Position numbers and translations under genes: made by a program. Below, in pieces: positions 32,990 through 42,805 of a stretch of DNA of 64,000 nt (position 1 is the first letter of the stretch; every line of letters begins with the position of its first letter). Source of the DNA: Hyphomicrobiales bacterium (lineage in GTDB: Bacteria > Pseudomonadota > Alphaproteobacteria > Rhizobiales > Rhizobiaceae); the NCBI GenBank assembly GCA_900472175.1, contig UCHD01000001.1, positions 434,001-498,000 on the forward strand, written 5' to 3'. Below the pieces are notes generated by a model. It ran no database searches. It was not told the origin of the DNA and saw nothing but the letters and a program-made list of their open reading frames with translations.

Positions 32990-35149
32990 TTATTTGCAGC
33001 GGCTGGCAAAGTTTGACTGGCCAAGGACGCTGCCGTTGAGCGCCAGAACCTTGCCGGGCGCCTGCGTCAGTGACGCGCCGCTCCACCCGGTATCGACCTT
33101 GCAATCGCTTGGGGTGTTGCTGACCGTGACATTGCCGGCCAGGTCCTCCGACGGGCCGCTGAAATACAGCCCGGCGGTGCCTGCCCTGTCGATCGTAACA
33201 TTGTCAAAAGTCACGTTACCGACCGGCCCAGACCAATCACTCCCGTAAAGATACGCGCCGTAAGTTCCGGCATTGGTGATTTTCACGTTCTTGAGATTGA
33301 TGCCGGAAACCGGATTGAAGAAGATACCGGCATTGCGGGTGCCATCGATGGTCAGGCCGTTGACATTGATGTTGGTGGTGACGGCATCCTCCGGCATGTT
33401 GCTGGATGTGACCAGCATCAGGCCGTTGATCCCGCCCTTCAACGCCATGTCGGTGATTGTCACGTCACGCGTACCTTGCAGCACGACGAGATCCATGTCG
33501 CGGTCTTGCCGCGAATTGTCGATGGTTACCTTGTTAAGGTTCACGTTGTTTGCTCCGACAAACAACAGTCCTTCGCGGCGGGAACGCGAGATCGTCACGT
33601 TGTCCATTGTGATGTTGCTGGCGGCTTCGGTAATCGTCGGCACCCAATCGATTTCCTGGATCGCGCTACCGGCGAACAGACCGTAGGTCACATTGTCGAT
33701 TGTGGTATCGCGCACCGTCAGATTCTTGGTTCCATGTGCACTGATGGCAGCGTAAGGCGCGACGTTCGGTTTAAACACCGAGAATTCGCACTTCGTGCTG
33801 TTTTCGCAGATGTACAGATCGTGGATGCTCGAATTCTGGATGACGGCGCCATTGACGCCACTGAACCGGATGCCGTCATGGCTGGTTCCGGATATGTCGA
33901 CGCGGTCGATCATCAGGTTGGATGCGCCGGTACTGCCGATGCCGGCCAGGCCGCCCTTGATGAGCAAGGTCGAGATGGCGCTGTTTGAGGCCATGGTGAC
34001 AACGTCCTGAGCTGGATTGTAGCCGGTCAATGTCGTGGCCGTACCCTGGTTCTGGAGCCAGCCTTCGCCACCGCTGGAGGCACCGCGCAGGCCGAGCACG
34101 CCGCCGCCGCCGAGCAGCACCTGGCCGTTGTTCAGTGTCAGCGACTGGTTGAGCCCGATAGTGCCATTGGCAAGGATCAGGGCGTTGTCGCCGGCGGCAT
34201 CAATGGCGGCATTGATTGCGGCTGCATCGCCATTGGCAGCCGAGATGTCGATGACATTACCGGCCGTCTGGCCGTTCAGGGTAATGACGGCCTTCTCGAG
34301 ATCGCCGGTGGCACCCCGATGGGTCTCGATGGTGCGATTGCGCTCGACGCGCTGCGTCAGCGGGTCGAACGGATCGGCCGGACCGGTGGACGAGGAGGCA
34401 CCGAGCGGCACGCGCAGCCGCGCCATCGCCGCACCCTTGAAGTGGTCTTCGTTGTCGTAGGAACCCGAAGCGCCGATCGTCACCGTCGATCCGCCGGGAA
34501 GGCCGGGCAGGTCGGCAAAGGACAGTTCGGCACGCAGTTTTGCACCCAGCTTGTCGTCGAGATTGTCGCCGCCATAGAAATAGCTGCCGGCAAACACCTT
34601 CAACTGCATCTTGTCGCTGGCGCTCGACAGCGGCACGCGAACACCGGCCTCGACATCGCCGCCGCGGCGGGCACGTTCCATGCCCTCGCGGAACATCAGC
34701 TTACCGCCGCTGACTTCGCCGCGGCCCATGCCGGCGAGCGTATGATCGTCGCCGAGCGGCAGGTAGATGTTGGCGCGCGTTTCAAACACAGGTCCGAGCG
34801 CTTCCACGCCGAAGGACAGCTGGTTGAAGGAATTGTCATAGGCGCTGTTCAGGTAGTCGTAATAGCCGTAGACGCCGACCACCCAGTCGTCGCTGGCACG
34901 CATGCGATAGCCGGCACCGATCGACCCGCGCTGCACACCGCCCTCGATGAAAGCGCCTTGCGTATCGATGAACAGCGCATTGCCCGAATCAAGCAGGATC
35001 GGCAGGAAGAAACCGCCCCCGGCGCTCGATTGGCCGCTGCGCCAGGTGCCATCGATTTCCACCGTAGGGCGCCAATCGGCTGCATGCAAAGGCAACGGCG
35101 CAGCGCTCGCTGTGGCGAGTGCGTATACAAGAATTCTCTTATTTTTCAA
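32990..35149 (-). CDS. Inverse-autotransporter-like surface protein with beta-helix passenger
   Basis: A 719-residue protein with a TTG start and signal peptide (MKNKRILVYALATASAAPLPLHA). Residues about 30-260 resemble the intimin/invasin-type outer membrane barrel: SIGAGYRMRASDDWVVGVYGYYDYLN, FGVEALGPVFETRANIYLPLGD, KVFAGSYFYGG. Residues about 330-690 are right-handed parallel beta-helix repeats with many NVTI and GI/GLxF units. The passenger thus follows the barrel, the type V-e order. It probably exposes the helix on the cell surface, for adhesion or polysaccharide binding. A single Cys pair (YICENSTKCEF) may form a loop disulfide. No Ig-like domain or lectin domain is seen. Confidence 0.78.
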   Translation of the reverse strand: MKNKRILVYALATASAAPLPLHAADWRPTVEIDGTWRSGQSSAGGGFFLPILLDSGNALFIDTQGAFIEGGVQRGSIGAGYRMRASDDWVVGVYGYYDYLNSAYDNSFNQLSFGVEALGPVFETRANIYLPLGDDHTLAGMGRGEVSGGKLMFREGMERARRGGDVEAGVRVPLSSASDKMQLKVFAGSYFYGGDNLDDKLGAKLRAELSFADLPGLPGGSTVTIGASGSYDNEDHFKGAAMARLRVPLGASSSTGPADPFDPLTQRVERNRTIETHRGATGDLEKAVITLNGQTAGNVIDISAANGDAAAINAAIDAAGDNALILANGTIGLNQSLTLNNGQVLLGGGGVLGLRGASSGGEGWLQNQGTATTLTGYNPAQDVVTMASNSAISTLLIKGGLAGIGSTGASNLMIDRVDISGTSHDGIRFSGVNGAVIQNSSIHDLYICENSTKCEFSVFKPNVAPYAAISAHGTKNLTVRDTTIDNVTYGLFAGSAIQEIDWVPTITEAASNITMDNVTISRSRREGLLFVGANNVNLNKVTIDNSRQDRDMDLVVLQGTRDVTITDMALKGGINGLMLVTSSNMPEDAVTTNINVNGLTIDGTRNAGIFFNPVSGINLKNVKITNAGTYGAYLYGSDWSGPVGNVTFDNVTIDRAGTAGLYFSGPSEDLAGNVTVSNTPSDCKVDTGWSGASLTQAPGKVLALNGSVLGQSNFASRCK

Positions 35150-35255
35150 AATACTAACCCCTAGACTTACGTCCGCCTGAACGGATATCGGGGCGAGTTA
35201 GAATACTTGAGTATAATAGTCAATTTTAAGAGCTGCGTTGGTACAATCCGTCGCA

Positions 35256-35289
35256 GGCACCCTGTTGAAAACTCTTTTTGCAGGGTGCC
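35256..35289 (-). terminator. Hairpin after the dioxygenase-like gene
   Basis: GGCACCCTG and CAGGGTGCC form perfect 9-bp arms around 16 bases whose AAAA and TTTT can pair further. It starts 10 bases after the stop codon at 35300. There is no U-tract outside the stem. Confidence 0.5.
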
Positions 35290-35299
35290 GGCGGCGGCG

Positions 35300-36259
35300 T
35301 CAGCCGGCCAGTTTCAGGCCGATGCCCCAGGGATCGATCAGCGAGACGGTATCACCGTTTCGCGTTACCGGGATTTCCAGTTCGTCGAGCTTGGCAATAG
35401 CGTTCTGCAGCTTGGCCGGATCGTTGAAATGCACGGTGTAGTCGGACAGGCCGGTCATGTTGGCCTGGCGCTTTGGTGCGCCGCGCGAGTTCCAGATATT
35501 GGCGCCGACATGGTGATGATATTTGCCCGAGGCAAAGAAGCTGGCGCCGGGATAGCTGGCCATCAGGTCAAGGCCGAGCACATCGCCGAAGAACGCGTTG
35601 GCCTGCGGAATATCCGAAACCTGTAGATGGATATGGCCGATAGCGGTTCCATCCGCCATGCCGTCCCATTTGTCCTTCGGGACTTCGTCGTAGAGCGCTT
35701 GCAGGTCGAGCGGCAGCGTCGCCATCTTCACCATGCCGTCCTGCAGATAATTCCATTCGCCGCGCGGCCGGTCGCGGTAGACCTCGATGCCGTTGCCTTC
35801 CGGATCACCGAGATAGATGGCTTCCGAAACCAGATGGTCGGAGGCGCCCTGAAGCGGCACGTTGTTATGGGCGATATGGGCGAGCCAGCGGCCAAGCTCG
35901 GTGCGATCCGGCATCAGGAAGGCAGTGTGGAACAGGCCCGGCGCATTGTGCGGCGCGACGGCCGCGTTGCCTTGCGTCGTCAGGGTCAGAAGCGGACGGC
36001 CGGCAACGCCGAGCGTCTCGCCGCTCGCGGTCTTCTCGATCGGCTTCAAGCCCATGATGGCTTGGTACCAGGACGACACCATCGGCAGGTCGCGTACGAC
36101 CAGATGCGAATGATCGACATAGGCAGGCATGCGGACGGCGTGGTCTTCGGCTTGAACGGTCATAGGCGTGCTTCCTGCCTTGGCTGCGGTGACGGCGGTA
36201 CTTGTGACCAATGCGGTGGCCGAAAACTTCATGAAGGTGCGTCGGTTGAAGCTGGTCAT
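35300..36259 (-). CDS. Tat-exported VOC-family (glyoxalase/extradiol dioxygenase) protein
   Basis: A 319-residue protein. The N-terminus carries a twin-arginine motif (MTSFNRRTFMKFSATALVTSTAVTAAKA), which predicts Tat export of a folded, metal-loaded enzyme. The mature part has two vicinal-oxygen-chelate modules: HSHLVVRDLPMVSSWYQAIMGL and GHIHLQVSDIPQANAFFGDVLGL, with DPEGNGIEVY closing the first. It resembles the CatE catechol-2,3-dioxygenase group. Metal ligands appear present (His in each GHIHL/HSHLV and Glu in GIEVY). The ATG at 36259 follows a GGGGAC site. Substrate unknown. Confidence 0.85.
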   Translation of the reverse strand: MTSFNRRTFMKFSATALVTSTAVTAAKAGSTPMTVQAEDHAVRMPAYVDHSHLVVRDLPMVSSWYQAIMGLKPIEKTASGETLGVAGRPLLTLTTQGNAAVAPHNAPGLFHTAFLMPDRTELGRWLAHIAHNNVPLQGASDHLVSEAIYLGDPEGNGIEVYRDRPRGEWNYLQDGMVKMATLPLDLQALYDEVPKDKWDGMADGTAIGHIHLQVSDIPQANAFFGDVLGLDLMASYPGASFFASGKYHHHVGANIWNSRGAPKRQANMTGLSDYTVHFNDPAKLQNAIAKLDELEIPVTRNGDTVSLIDPWGIGLKLAG

Positions 36260-36503
36260 TGGTCTGTCCCCGTCCATTGTCATGCAAAGCTATATGACGC
36301 GCGCGCGGCGTTGACGGAAGATACTGACTTGACGATGTACTGTTCTCAACCTGTTGACAATTGCCTGCGACGGTATGGCGGGTTGTGACTTTTGCCGCCG
36401 CACACCTATATTGAATCTATCCGCGTAATGCGGCGAGGATGACGGCCTTGCAAAGCCTGTCATCATGCGCTGCGGCCGGCGCGGCGAACCCGAGGAGACC
36501 GTC

Positions 36504-36929
36504 ATGTATTCGAGAATTATCGTTCCGATTGCCATGGACCAGCTGGAGCACGGCGAGAAGGTCCTGGAGCGCGCCCAGTCGCTGCTCGACGAGGGCGGCG
36601 AGATCATCCTGCTCAACGTCGTCGAGGATCTGAACGCCTATGCCCAGGGCTACATGATCGTCGATTTCCCGCTGGAACTGATCGAGGCGTCACGCGACCA
36701 TGCCAAGAAGACGCTGAACGACCTCATGGTAAAACATGGGGTTACGAACGGCCGTGTGGAAATCCGCATCGGCGGTGCCGCCGGCGTCATCAACAATTTC
36801 GCCGAAGAGGCGGAGGGCGATCTGGTGATCATCGCCTCGCACCGGCCGGGTCTGATCGATTATTTCATCGGCTCGACTGCCAGCCGCGTTGCCAGCCATT
36901 GCCGCTGCGCGGTGCTGATCGACCGGTAG
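36504..36929 (+). CDS. Universal stress protein (UspA family)
   Basis: A 141-residue single-domain universal stress protein. It opens MYSRIIVPIAMD and ends with GSTASRVASHCRCAVLIDR, the GSxxxxVxxxxxCPVLVV-type segment. The ATP-binding glycine pattern G-2x-G-9x-G(S/T) is partly kept (GGAAGVINNF ... HRPGLIDYFIGSTAS). The start at 36504 is supported by GAGGAG; an in-frame upstream ATG lacks it. It is a single gene, cytoplasmic, of unknown specific role in stress survival. Confidence 0.88.
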   Translation: MYSRIIVPIAMDQLEHGEKVLERAQSLLDEGGEIILLNVVEDLNAYAQGYMIVDFPLELIEASRDHAKKTLNDLMVKHGVTNGRVEIRIGGAAGVINNFAEEAEGDLVIIASHRPGLIDYFIGSTASRVASHCRCAVLIDR

Positions 36930-36999
36930 GCGTCTGCGCTCAGATTGGTCTTGCAGTAAGCGGCGGCAGTCTTGCCCGACTGCCGCCGTGTGCAACTGT

Positions 37000-38004
<1,005 letters not shown>

Positions 38005-38400
38005 TTATGCCTGATATTGCTCTTCGGTGACGTGTTCCATCCAGTCGACGACCTTGCCATCCAGCGCTTCGGCAATGGCGACATGGGTCATGGCTGTGGT
38101 TGGCGATGCGCCGTGCCAGTGTTTTTCGCCCGGCTCGAACCAGACGGTATCGCCCGGCCGGATCTCCTCGATCGGGCCGCCAAGCCGCTGCACCCGCCCA
38201 AACCCGGAGACGACAATGAGCGTCTGGCCGAGCGGATGGGTGTGCCATGCGGTGCGTGCACCCGGCTCGAACGTCACGGTCGCGCCGCTGACGCGGGCAG
38301 GGGCCGTTCCCTGAAACGGTGCATCGATGCGGACTGTTCCGGTGAAATAGTCTGCGGGGCCCTTGGCGGATGGGGCAGAGCCATTGCGCTTGATGTTCAT
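38005..38400 (-). CDS. Small cupin-domain protein
   Basis: A 131-residue single cupin. The first motif is [22 protein letters not shown] and the second [17 protein letters not shown], with the His residues and Gln positions that bind a metal. This is the size of carboxymuconolactone-type or quercetinase-like detoxification cupins that accompany aldo/keto reductases. The ATG at 38400 follows AAAGGA; the longer form from 38433 is less likely. First gene of the operon with the reductase. Confidence 0.85.
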   Translation of the reverse strand: MNIKRNGSAPSAKGPADYFTGTVRIDAPFQGTAPARVSGATVTFEPGARTAWHTHPLGQTLIVVSGFGRVQRLGGPIEEIRPGDTVWFEPGEKHWHGASPTTAMTHVAIAEALDGKVVDWMEHVTEEQYQA

Positions 38401-38465
38401 CAGATGTCCTTTCCAAACAGGCTGGCCGGTCATGGCCGATGATGATGCAAGTGATGGTCCTGTAT

Positions 38466-38509
38466 TTAGCGCGTGCGATTACCCACGATTAGGTGCTAGA
38501 ACGCGCTAA
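38466..38509. promoter_or_regulatory. Candidate LysR-type operator
   Basis: TTAGCGCGT (38466-38474) and ACGCGCTAA (38501-38509) form a perfect 9-bp inverted repeat separated by 26 bp, in the divergent region between the cupin operon and the LysR gene. A shorter repeat CGATTA occurs twice inside (38476-38481 and 38486-38491). The spacing suits a tetrameric LysR protein with two contact sites. Confidence 0.6.
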
Positions 38510-38531
38510 GCCTCATGAGGAGAATTCATGA

Positions 38532-39425
38532 ATGCCGCGTCAGCCGATCAACGATCTCGTAGCCTTCATCGCGGTAGCCCGCGAACAGAGCTTTACAAAG
38601 GCGGCAGCGAGGCTGGGTGTGTCACAATCGGCGCTCAGCCACACGATTACCGGGCTGGAAAAGCGGCTGGGCCTGCGCCTGCTCAACCGTAATACCCGCA
38701 GCGTTTCGCCGACGCCGGCCGGAGCCCGGCTGCTCGATACCGCCGGCCCGCGCATGGACGAGATCGAAAGCGAGCTGGCGGCGCTCAGCGAATTGCGCGA
38801 CAAGCCGGCCGGCACCATCCGCATCACCGCAGGCGAGCATGCGGCCGAAGCGGTGCTGTGGCCAGCGCTTGCAAGACTGCTGCCGGATTACCCCGATATC
38901 AATGCCGAGGTCATCGTCGACTATGGCCTGACCGATATCGTTGCCGAGCGTTATGATGCCGGTGTCAGGCTCGGCGAGCAGGTGGCAAAGGACATGATCG
39001 CGGTCAGGATCGCGCCCGACATGCGCATGGCGGCCGTCGGCTCCCCCGCCTATTTCGCGACCCGGCAAAAGCCGCAGACGCCGCACGACCTGACCGGCCA
39101 TCCCTGCATCAACATGCGGCTGCCGACCTATGGCGGCATCTATGTCTGGGAGTTCGAAAAGGATGGGCACGAGTTGCGGGTGCGGGTCGAGGGGCGGCTC
39201 GTCTTCAACAATATCGCGTTGCGGGTCAATGCGGCGCTCGAAGGACTGGGGCTGGCCTACCTGCCGGAAGACGTCGTCCGGCCGCATATTGCCGATGGCC
39301 GCCTGATCCGCGTTCTCGACGACTGGTGCCCGCCGTTTTCCGGCTATCACCTCTATTATCCCAGCCGCAAACAGCCGTCCGCTGCCTTCACTCTGCTGGT
39401 GAATGCGCTGCGCTATCGCAGCTGA
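38532..39425 (+). CDS. LysR-family transcriptional regulator
   Basis: A 297-residue LysR regulator. The winged HTH is at residues 1-60 (FIAVAREQSFTKAAARLGVSQSALSHTITGLEKRLGLRLLNRNTRSVSPTPAG) and the periplasmic-binding-like effector domain follows (from about 90). It is divergent from the cupin/aldo-keto reductase operon, the classic arrangement for LysR control of a neighbour, and a 44-bp inverted repeat lies between. GAGGAG lies upstream of the ATG. The inducer is unknown, but a reactive carbonyl or quinone would fit the targets. Confidence 0.92.
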   Translation: MPRQPINDLVAFIAVAREQSFTKAAARLGVSQSALSHTITGLEKRLGLRLLNRNTRSVSPTPAGARLLDTAGPRMDEIESELAALSELRDKPAGTIRITAGEHAAEAVLWPALARLLPDYPDINAEVIVDYGLTDIVAERYDAGVRLGEQVAKDMIAVRIAPDMRMAAVGSPAYFATRQKPQTPHDLTGHPCINMRLPTYGGIYVWEFEKDGHELRVRVEGRLVFNNIALRVNAALEGLGLAYLPEDVVRPHIADGRLIRVLDDWCPPFSGYHLYYPSRKQPSAAFTLLVNALRYRS

Positions 39426-39432
39426 AAAACGC

Positions 39433-40815
39433 TTATTGGCGCCCGAAAATTCCGTCGATCGCCGCCTGCGTCTGCGGCCCGAAGCCGCCATCGACCGGTC
39501 CGGAATAGAGCTTTTGGCCGGCAAGCCGTTGCTGCAGCGCCTTGCGGAAGGAAAGCGACCAGGTATCGGCGTTGTCGCGCATCTGGTCCCGGCTGAAAGT
39601 GACCCCGGCCCTCAGCGCCTTTTCCATCCATTCGGCGGCAAGCGCCGGATCGGCGTTTACGGAAAGACCCTTGTCATAGAAGTTGGCGATATTGTTGAAG
39701 GCGATGGAATCGCCAGCCTCTGCGGCCCGGCGATAGAAACTCATGGCTTCTGCGAGGTTTTTCGTCTCGCCTTCGCCGGTCTCGTAGGCATAGCCAATAT
39801 TGGTCAGTGCGGTGGCGTTGCCGCCGTCAGCGGCCTTATGGTAGAGGCGCATCCCTTCGGCCATGTCCTTGTCCACGCCAATGCCGGAATAGAGCATGTT
39901 GCCAAGGCCGTTCATGGCATCGGCATTGCCCGCGTCCACGGCCTTGCGGTACCAGTCCAGTGCCTGTTGCGTATCGGCAGGGCCGCCGGTGCCGTTGACA
40001 AGAAAGTTGGCGGCATTGGTCATGCCAACGGCACTTCCGGCCTCCGCCGAGCGGATATACCAGCGGCGGGCTTCCTCGACATTGCGCGGCACGGTGTTGC
40101 TGGTCTCCAGGAGAAAACCCGCATCGTTCATGGCGCGTGCATTTCCGCCAGCGGCGCTTTTGATGTACCAATCGAGTGCTGCCGCATCGTCCTCGGCCAC
40201 GCCCCGGCCGGAATCATAGAAATAGCCGAGATTGAACATTGCAAAGGCGTTGTTGCGCTGGGCGGCATCGAGATACCAGCGCATCGCCTCGGTTTCGTCC
40301 TGAGCCACGCCCTCGCCATTGTCATAGGCATAACCGATGGCTGCAAATGCTGCCGGATAGCCCCGGCGCGCCGCCTTGCGGTAGAGATCGAGCGCCCCGG
40401 TGTAGTTCTTCTGCTTTTCACGGGCGCGGGCAGATTGATAGATGAAACGAAGGATATTGGGTGCTTCAGCGCTCGCCGCATCGCAGGCCGTCTGAGCCGC
40501 TGGGCCGTCGAGCGCATCGAATTCCACTGCCGGCACGTCCTTGACCCTGTCATGATCAAGGGGATCGGCGGCCAGCCGGTCGCAGGCGCTGCCACCGCCG
40601 TTTCCAGCCGCGGGCTTCACCGTTTCCACGGTGCCGATCGAGGCAGCGTCGCGGGTATTGGCCGCTGGCGGCGCCATTCGTGGTGGCATGGCATAGCCGG
40701 TTGGCGTTTTCGGTGTTGTTTGTGCCGCCGCTGGCAGGGCGCAGATGGACAGAGCGGCGATGGGCAGCAGACGCGCAAGCTGTGAGCGCAACAGGGAACG
40801 CCTTGTCGATGTCAT
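39433..40815 (-). CDS. Secreted SEL1-repeat protein with peptidoglycan-binding-like tail
   Basis: A 460-residue exported protein. The signal peptide (RSLLRSQLARLLPIAALSICALPAAA) is followed by a proline-rich linker and at least seven SEL1-type repeats of about 36 residues (for example AAFAAIGYAYDNGEGVAQDETEAMRWY and AMFNLGYFYDSGRGVAEDDAAALDWY). The last 35 residues (QRLAGQKLYSGPVDGGFGPQTQAAIDGIFGR) match a peptidoglycan-binding fold. SEL1 proteins act as scaffolds; in rhizobia ExoR and others regulate envelope functions. It is convergent with the LysR gene. Periplasmic. Confidence 0.88.
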   Translation of the reverse strand: MTSTRRSLLRSQLARLLPIAALSICALPAAAQTTPKTPTGYAMPPRMAPPAANTRDAASIGTVETVKPAAGNGGGSACDRLAADPLDHDRVKDVPAVEFDALDGPAAQTACDAASAEAPNILRFIYQSARAREKQKNYTGALDLYRKAARRGYPAAFAAIGYAYDNGEGVAQDETEAMRWYLDAAQRNNAFAMFNLGYFYDSGRGVAEDDAAALDWYIKSAAGGNARAMNDAGFLLETSNTVPRNVEEARRWYIRSAEAGSAVGMTNAANFLVNGTGGPADTQQALDWYRKAVDAGNADAMNGLGNMLYSGIGVDKDMAEGMRLYHKAADGGNATALTNIGYAYETGEGETKNLAEAMSFYRRAAEAGDSIAFNNIANFYDKGLSVNADPALAAEWMEKALRAGVTFSRDQMRDNADTWSLSFRKALQQRLAGQKLYSGPVDGGFGPQTQAAIDGIFGRQ

Positions 40816-41074
40816 CTCTGCTGCCTCCGGGGAACATCATCAGTTAGCGCATTCTGGCGAAAAGTGCCGTGTTCGCAAGTCACCCGGGGAACAGCGCTTC
40901 AGATGTCGGCCTGTCGCAAATGTTGATCCGGGCGGCCCTGTTCCAGCCTTTAACTGCCTGTCAAATTGTTATGGTTATCTGGCTTGCCGTATGGGTATGT
41001 TGACGGCAAACTGCAAAGATCATCGCGGAAAACGATGATGAAGCCGGTCCGGGATCGAGTGTTGAGAGGCGTGC

Positions 41075-41734
41075 ATGGAAATCAAGGGCATCAAGTGGAA
41101 CTACGATCGCTCTGAACTGATCGCCGACGGCGTTGTTCATGGTGTCGGGCTTGCCTTTGCGCTGATCGGCGTCACGGCGATGATCTTTTATGCCAGCGTC
41201 TGGAGCACGTCGGGACAGCTGGTCGCCGCCTGGATCTACGGGGCAGGGCTGGTAGCGACGCTGTCGATTTCCTTCCTCTACAACCTCTATCCGGTATCGC
41301 AGACCAAGTGGTTCCTGCGCCGTTTCGATCACTCGTCGATCTTCATCCTGATCGCCGCCACCTATACGCCGTTCCTGCAGCGCGGCTGGGACGATCCCTA
41401 TCTGTTCGGCATGCTAATCGGCATCTGGTCGATCGCCATTGTCGGCGTGCTGATCAAATGTGTCTTTCCCGGCCGCTTCGACAGGCTGGCGATCCTGCTT
41501 TACCTGGCCATGGGCTGGAGCGGCGTTTTTGCTGCCGGTCCGTTATTGTCGCAACTCACCGAAACGACAATGATCCTCATTGTGGCGGGCGGCATCATCT
41601 ATTCGCTGGGGGTGATTTTCCATGTCTGGGAAAAGCTGCGCTTCCAGAACGCCATCTGGCACGGCTTCGTCGTCACCGCTGCCGCCGTACATTATTCGGC
41701 CGTCCTCACCTGCATCAGCAGTGCTACGAGCTGA
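41075..41734 (+). CDS. Hemolysin III / TrhA (PAQR-like) membrane protein
   Basis: A 219-residue integral membrane protein with seven hydrophobic segments. The family signatures are ELIADGVVHGVGL, FDHSSIFILIAATYTPF and IWHGFVVTAAAVHYSAV, which hold the conserved Asp and His residues of the PAQR metal site. Bacterial members are called hemolysin III or TrhA and influence membrane energetics and lipid metabolism; haemolysis is not established for most. It stands alone between the SEL1 gene and the DUF4118 gene. Confidence 0.9.
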   Translation: MEIKGIKWNYDRSELIADGVVHGVGLAFALIGVTAMIFYASVWSTSGQLVAAWIYGAGLVATLSISFLYNLYPVSQTKWFLRRFDHSSIFILIAATYTPFLQRGWDDPYLFGMLIGIWSIAIVGVLIKCVFPGRFDRLAILLYLAMGWSGVFAAGPLLSQLTETTMILIVAGGIIYSLGVIFHVWEKLRFQNAIWHGFVVTAAAVHYSAVLTCISSATS

Positions 41735-41764
41735 GTCCATATCAGCTCGGCATGCGCAGCCTGC

Positions 41765-42631
41765 TCAGGTCGCCGCAGCGCCACGCACTGCCCGCAAACG
41801 CTGATTATCGAGCGCCAGGCCCAAAATCCGCGCGATGATATCGACGGATGCCTCGGATGACGAAGGCCGCTCGCCGGGCGCAAATGCAAGCCCGATGACG
41901 GCGCTCTGGCCTGCCGTTGATGTCACCGGCCAAAAATCGAAACGCGACGCCGCAGCCGGATAGACGCCGGCCCGCGCCACTGTTCCCATCACCAGCGCTG
42001 CCCGTGCAGCCTCCAGATCGGCCGCCTGAAGCTCAGGACCACCGGTGCTGTTGACGGAGGTAACGTCACTCCCGCTCAGCAGGATCACCACGGCGGGAAC
42101 GTCGAACAGGGCTGCCAGCGTCTTGCCGGTCATGGAGACAACCGCCTTGGTGTCCGTGGCTGCCCCGATGTCACGGCTATAGGCTTGCAGCGCGGTGGCC
42201 TGTCGTGTCAGCAATGCCGCATTGATCGCCCGGCGGCGGGAGGTAAAGGCAACGCTGCTGACGATCAGCCCGACGAACAGCAGCAGGCCGATCGCCCAGA
42301 CATTGGCGGGGTCGTTGACAGTCAGCGTATAACGCGGCTCGGTCAGGAAGAAATTGTAGGCGAGCGCGCCAAGCACGGCCGAACAGACGGAAGCCCCGAA
42401 CCCGAAGGAAACGCCGGCGATGATCACCGGTATGACGAAGACGAGCGAAACATTCGGGATGCTCATGCCGCTATCGATCCCCAGGGCCACGACCGTGGCG
42501 GCGGCCGTCATTGCGACCGCCGCAAAGTAACCCGTCAGAGCCGGGGCTTGCGACGGTGCCTCGACCAGAAACGGATCGGCCGTCCGCAGGGGGGCAATCT
42601 CCCTGTCCAGACCGGATTCAACCTGTGTCAT
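41765..42631 (-). CDS. DUF4118-GAF membrane protein (KdpD-like sensor part without kinase)
   Basis: A 288-residue protein. Residues about 35-130 contain four membrane helices of the DUF4118 type found in KdpD (including FVIPVIIAGVSFGFGASVCSAVLGALAYNFF). Residues about 140-280 are a GAF-like domain. Unlike KdpD there is no histidine kinase or Usp domain, so it could sense and pass a signal to a partner. The ribosome site GGGAG is clear. Its role is unknown; potassium or turgor sensing is only a suggestion from KdpD. Confidence 0.75.
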   Translation of the reverse strand: MTQVESGLDREIAPLRTADPFLVEAPSQAPALTGYFAAVAMTAAATVVALGIDSGMSIPNVSLVFVIPVIIAGVSFGFGASVCSAVLGALAYNFFLTEPRYTLTVNDPANVWAIGLLLFVGLIVSSVAFTSRRRAINAALLTRQATALQAYSRDIGAATDTKAVVSMTGKTLAALFDVPAVVILLSGSDVTSVNSTGGPELQAADLEAARAALVMGTVARAGVYPAAASRFDFWPVTSTAGQSAVIGLAFAPGERPSSSEASVDIIARILGLALDNQRLRAVRGAAAT

Positions 42632-42805
42632 TGTTCAACTCCCGCCACGGTTATGCGGTCCTGCCGCCCGAGCGGCGGACGCAGCTGCGATAGACGGCTG
42701 CAGTATACACCCGGCGCCATTCGGGCGTGAGTGAAACGTGAGGGGAATTCCGGTGGCTGCCGGACAACCGGATTGGCGATCCCGAATGTTCTGCGGCAGC
42801 CGGTG

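Noticed and set aside
39403-40785. A 460-codon plus-strand ORF opposite the SEL1 gene
   Set aside because: SEL1 repeats are clear on the minus strand; the opposite ORF is a shadow created by the repeated codons.
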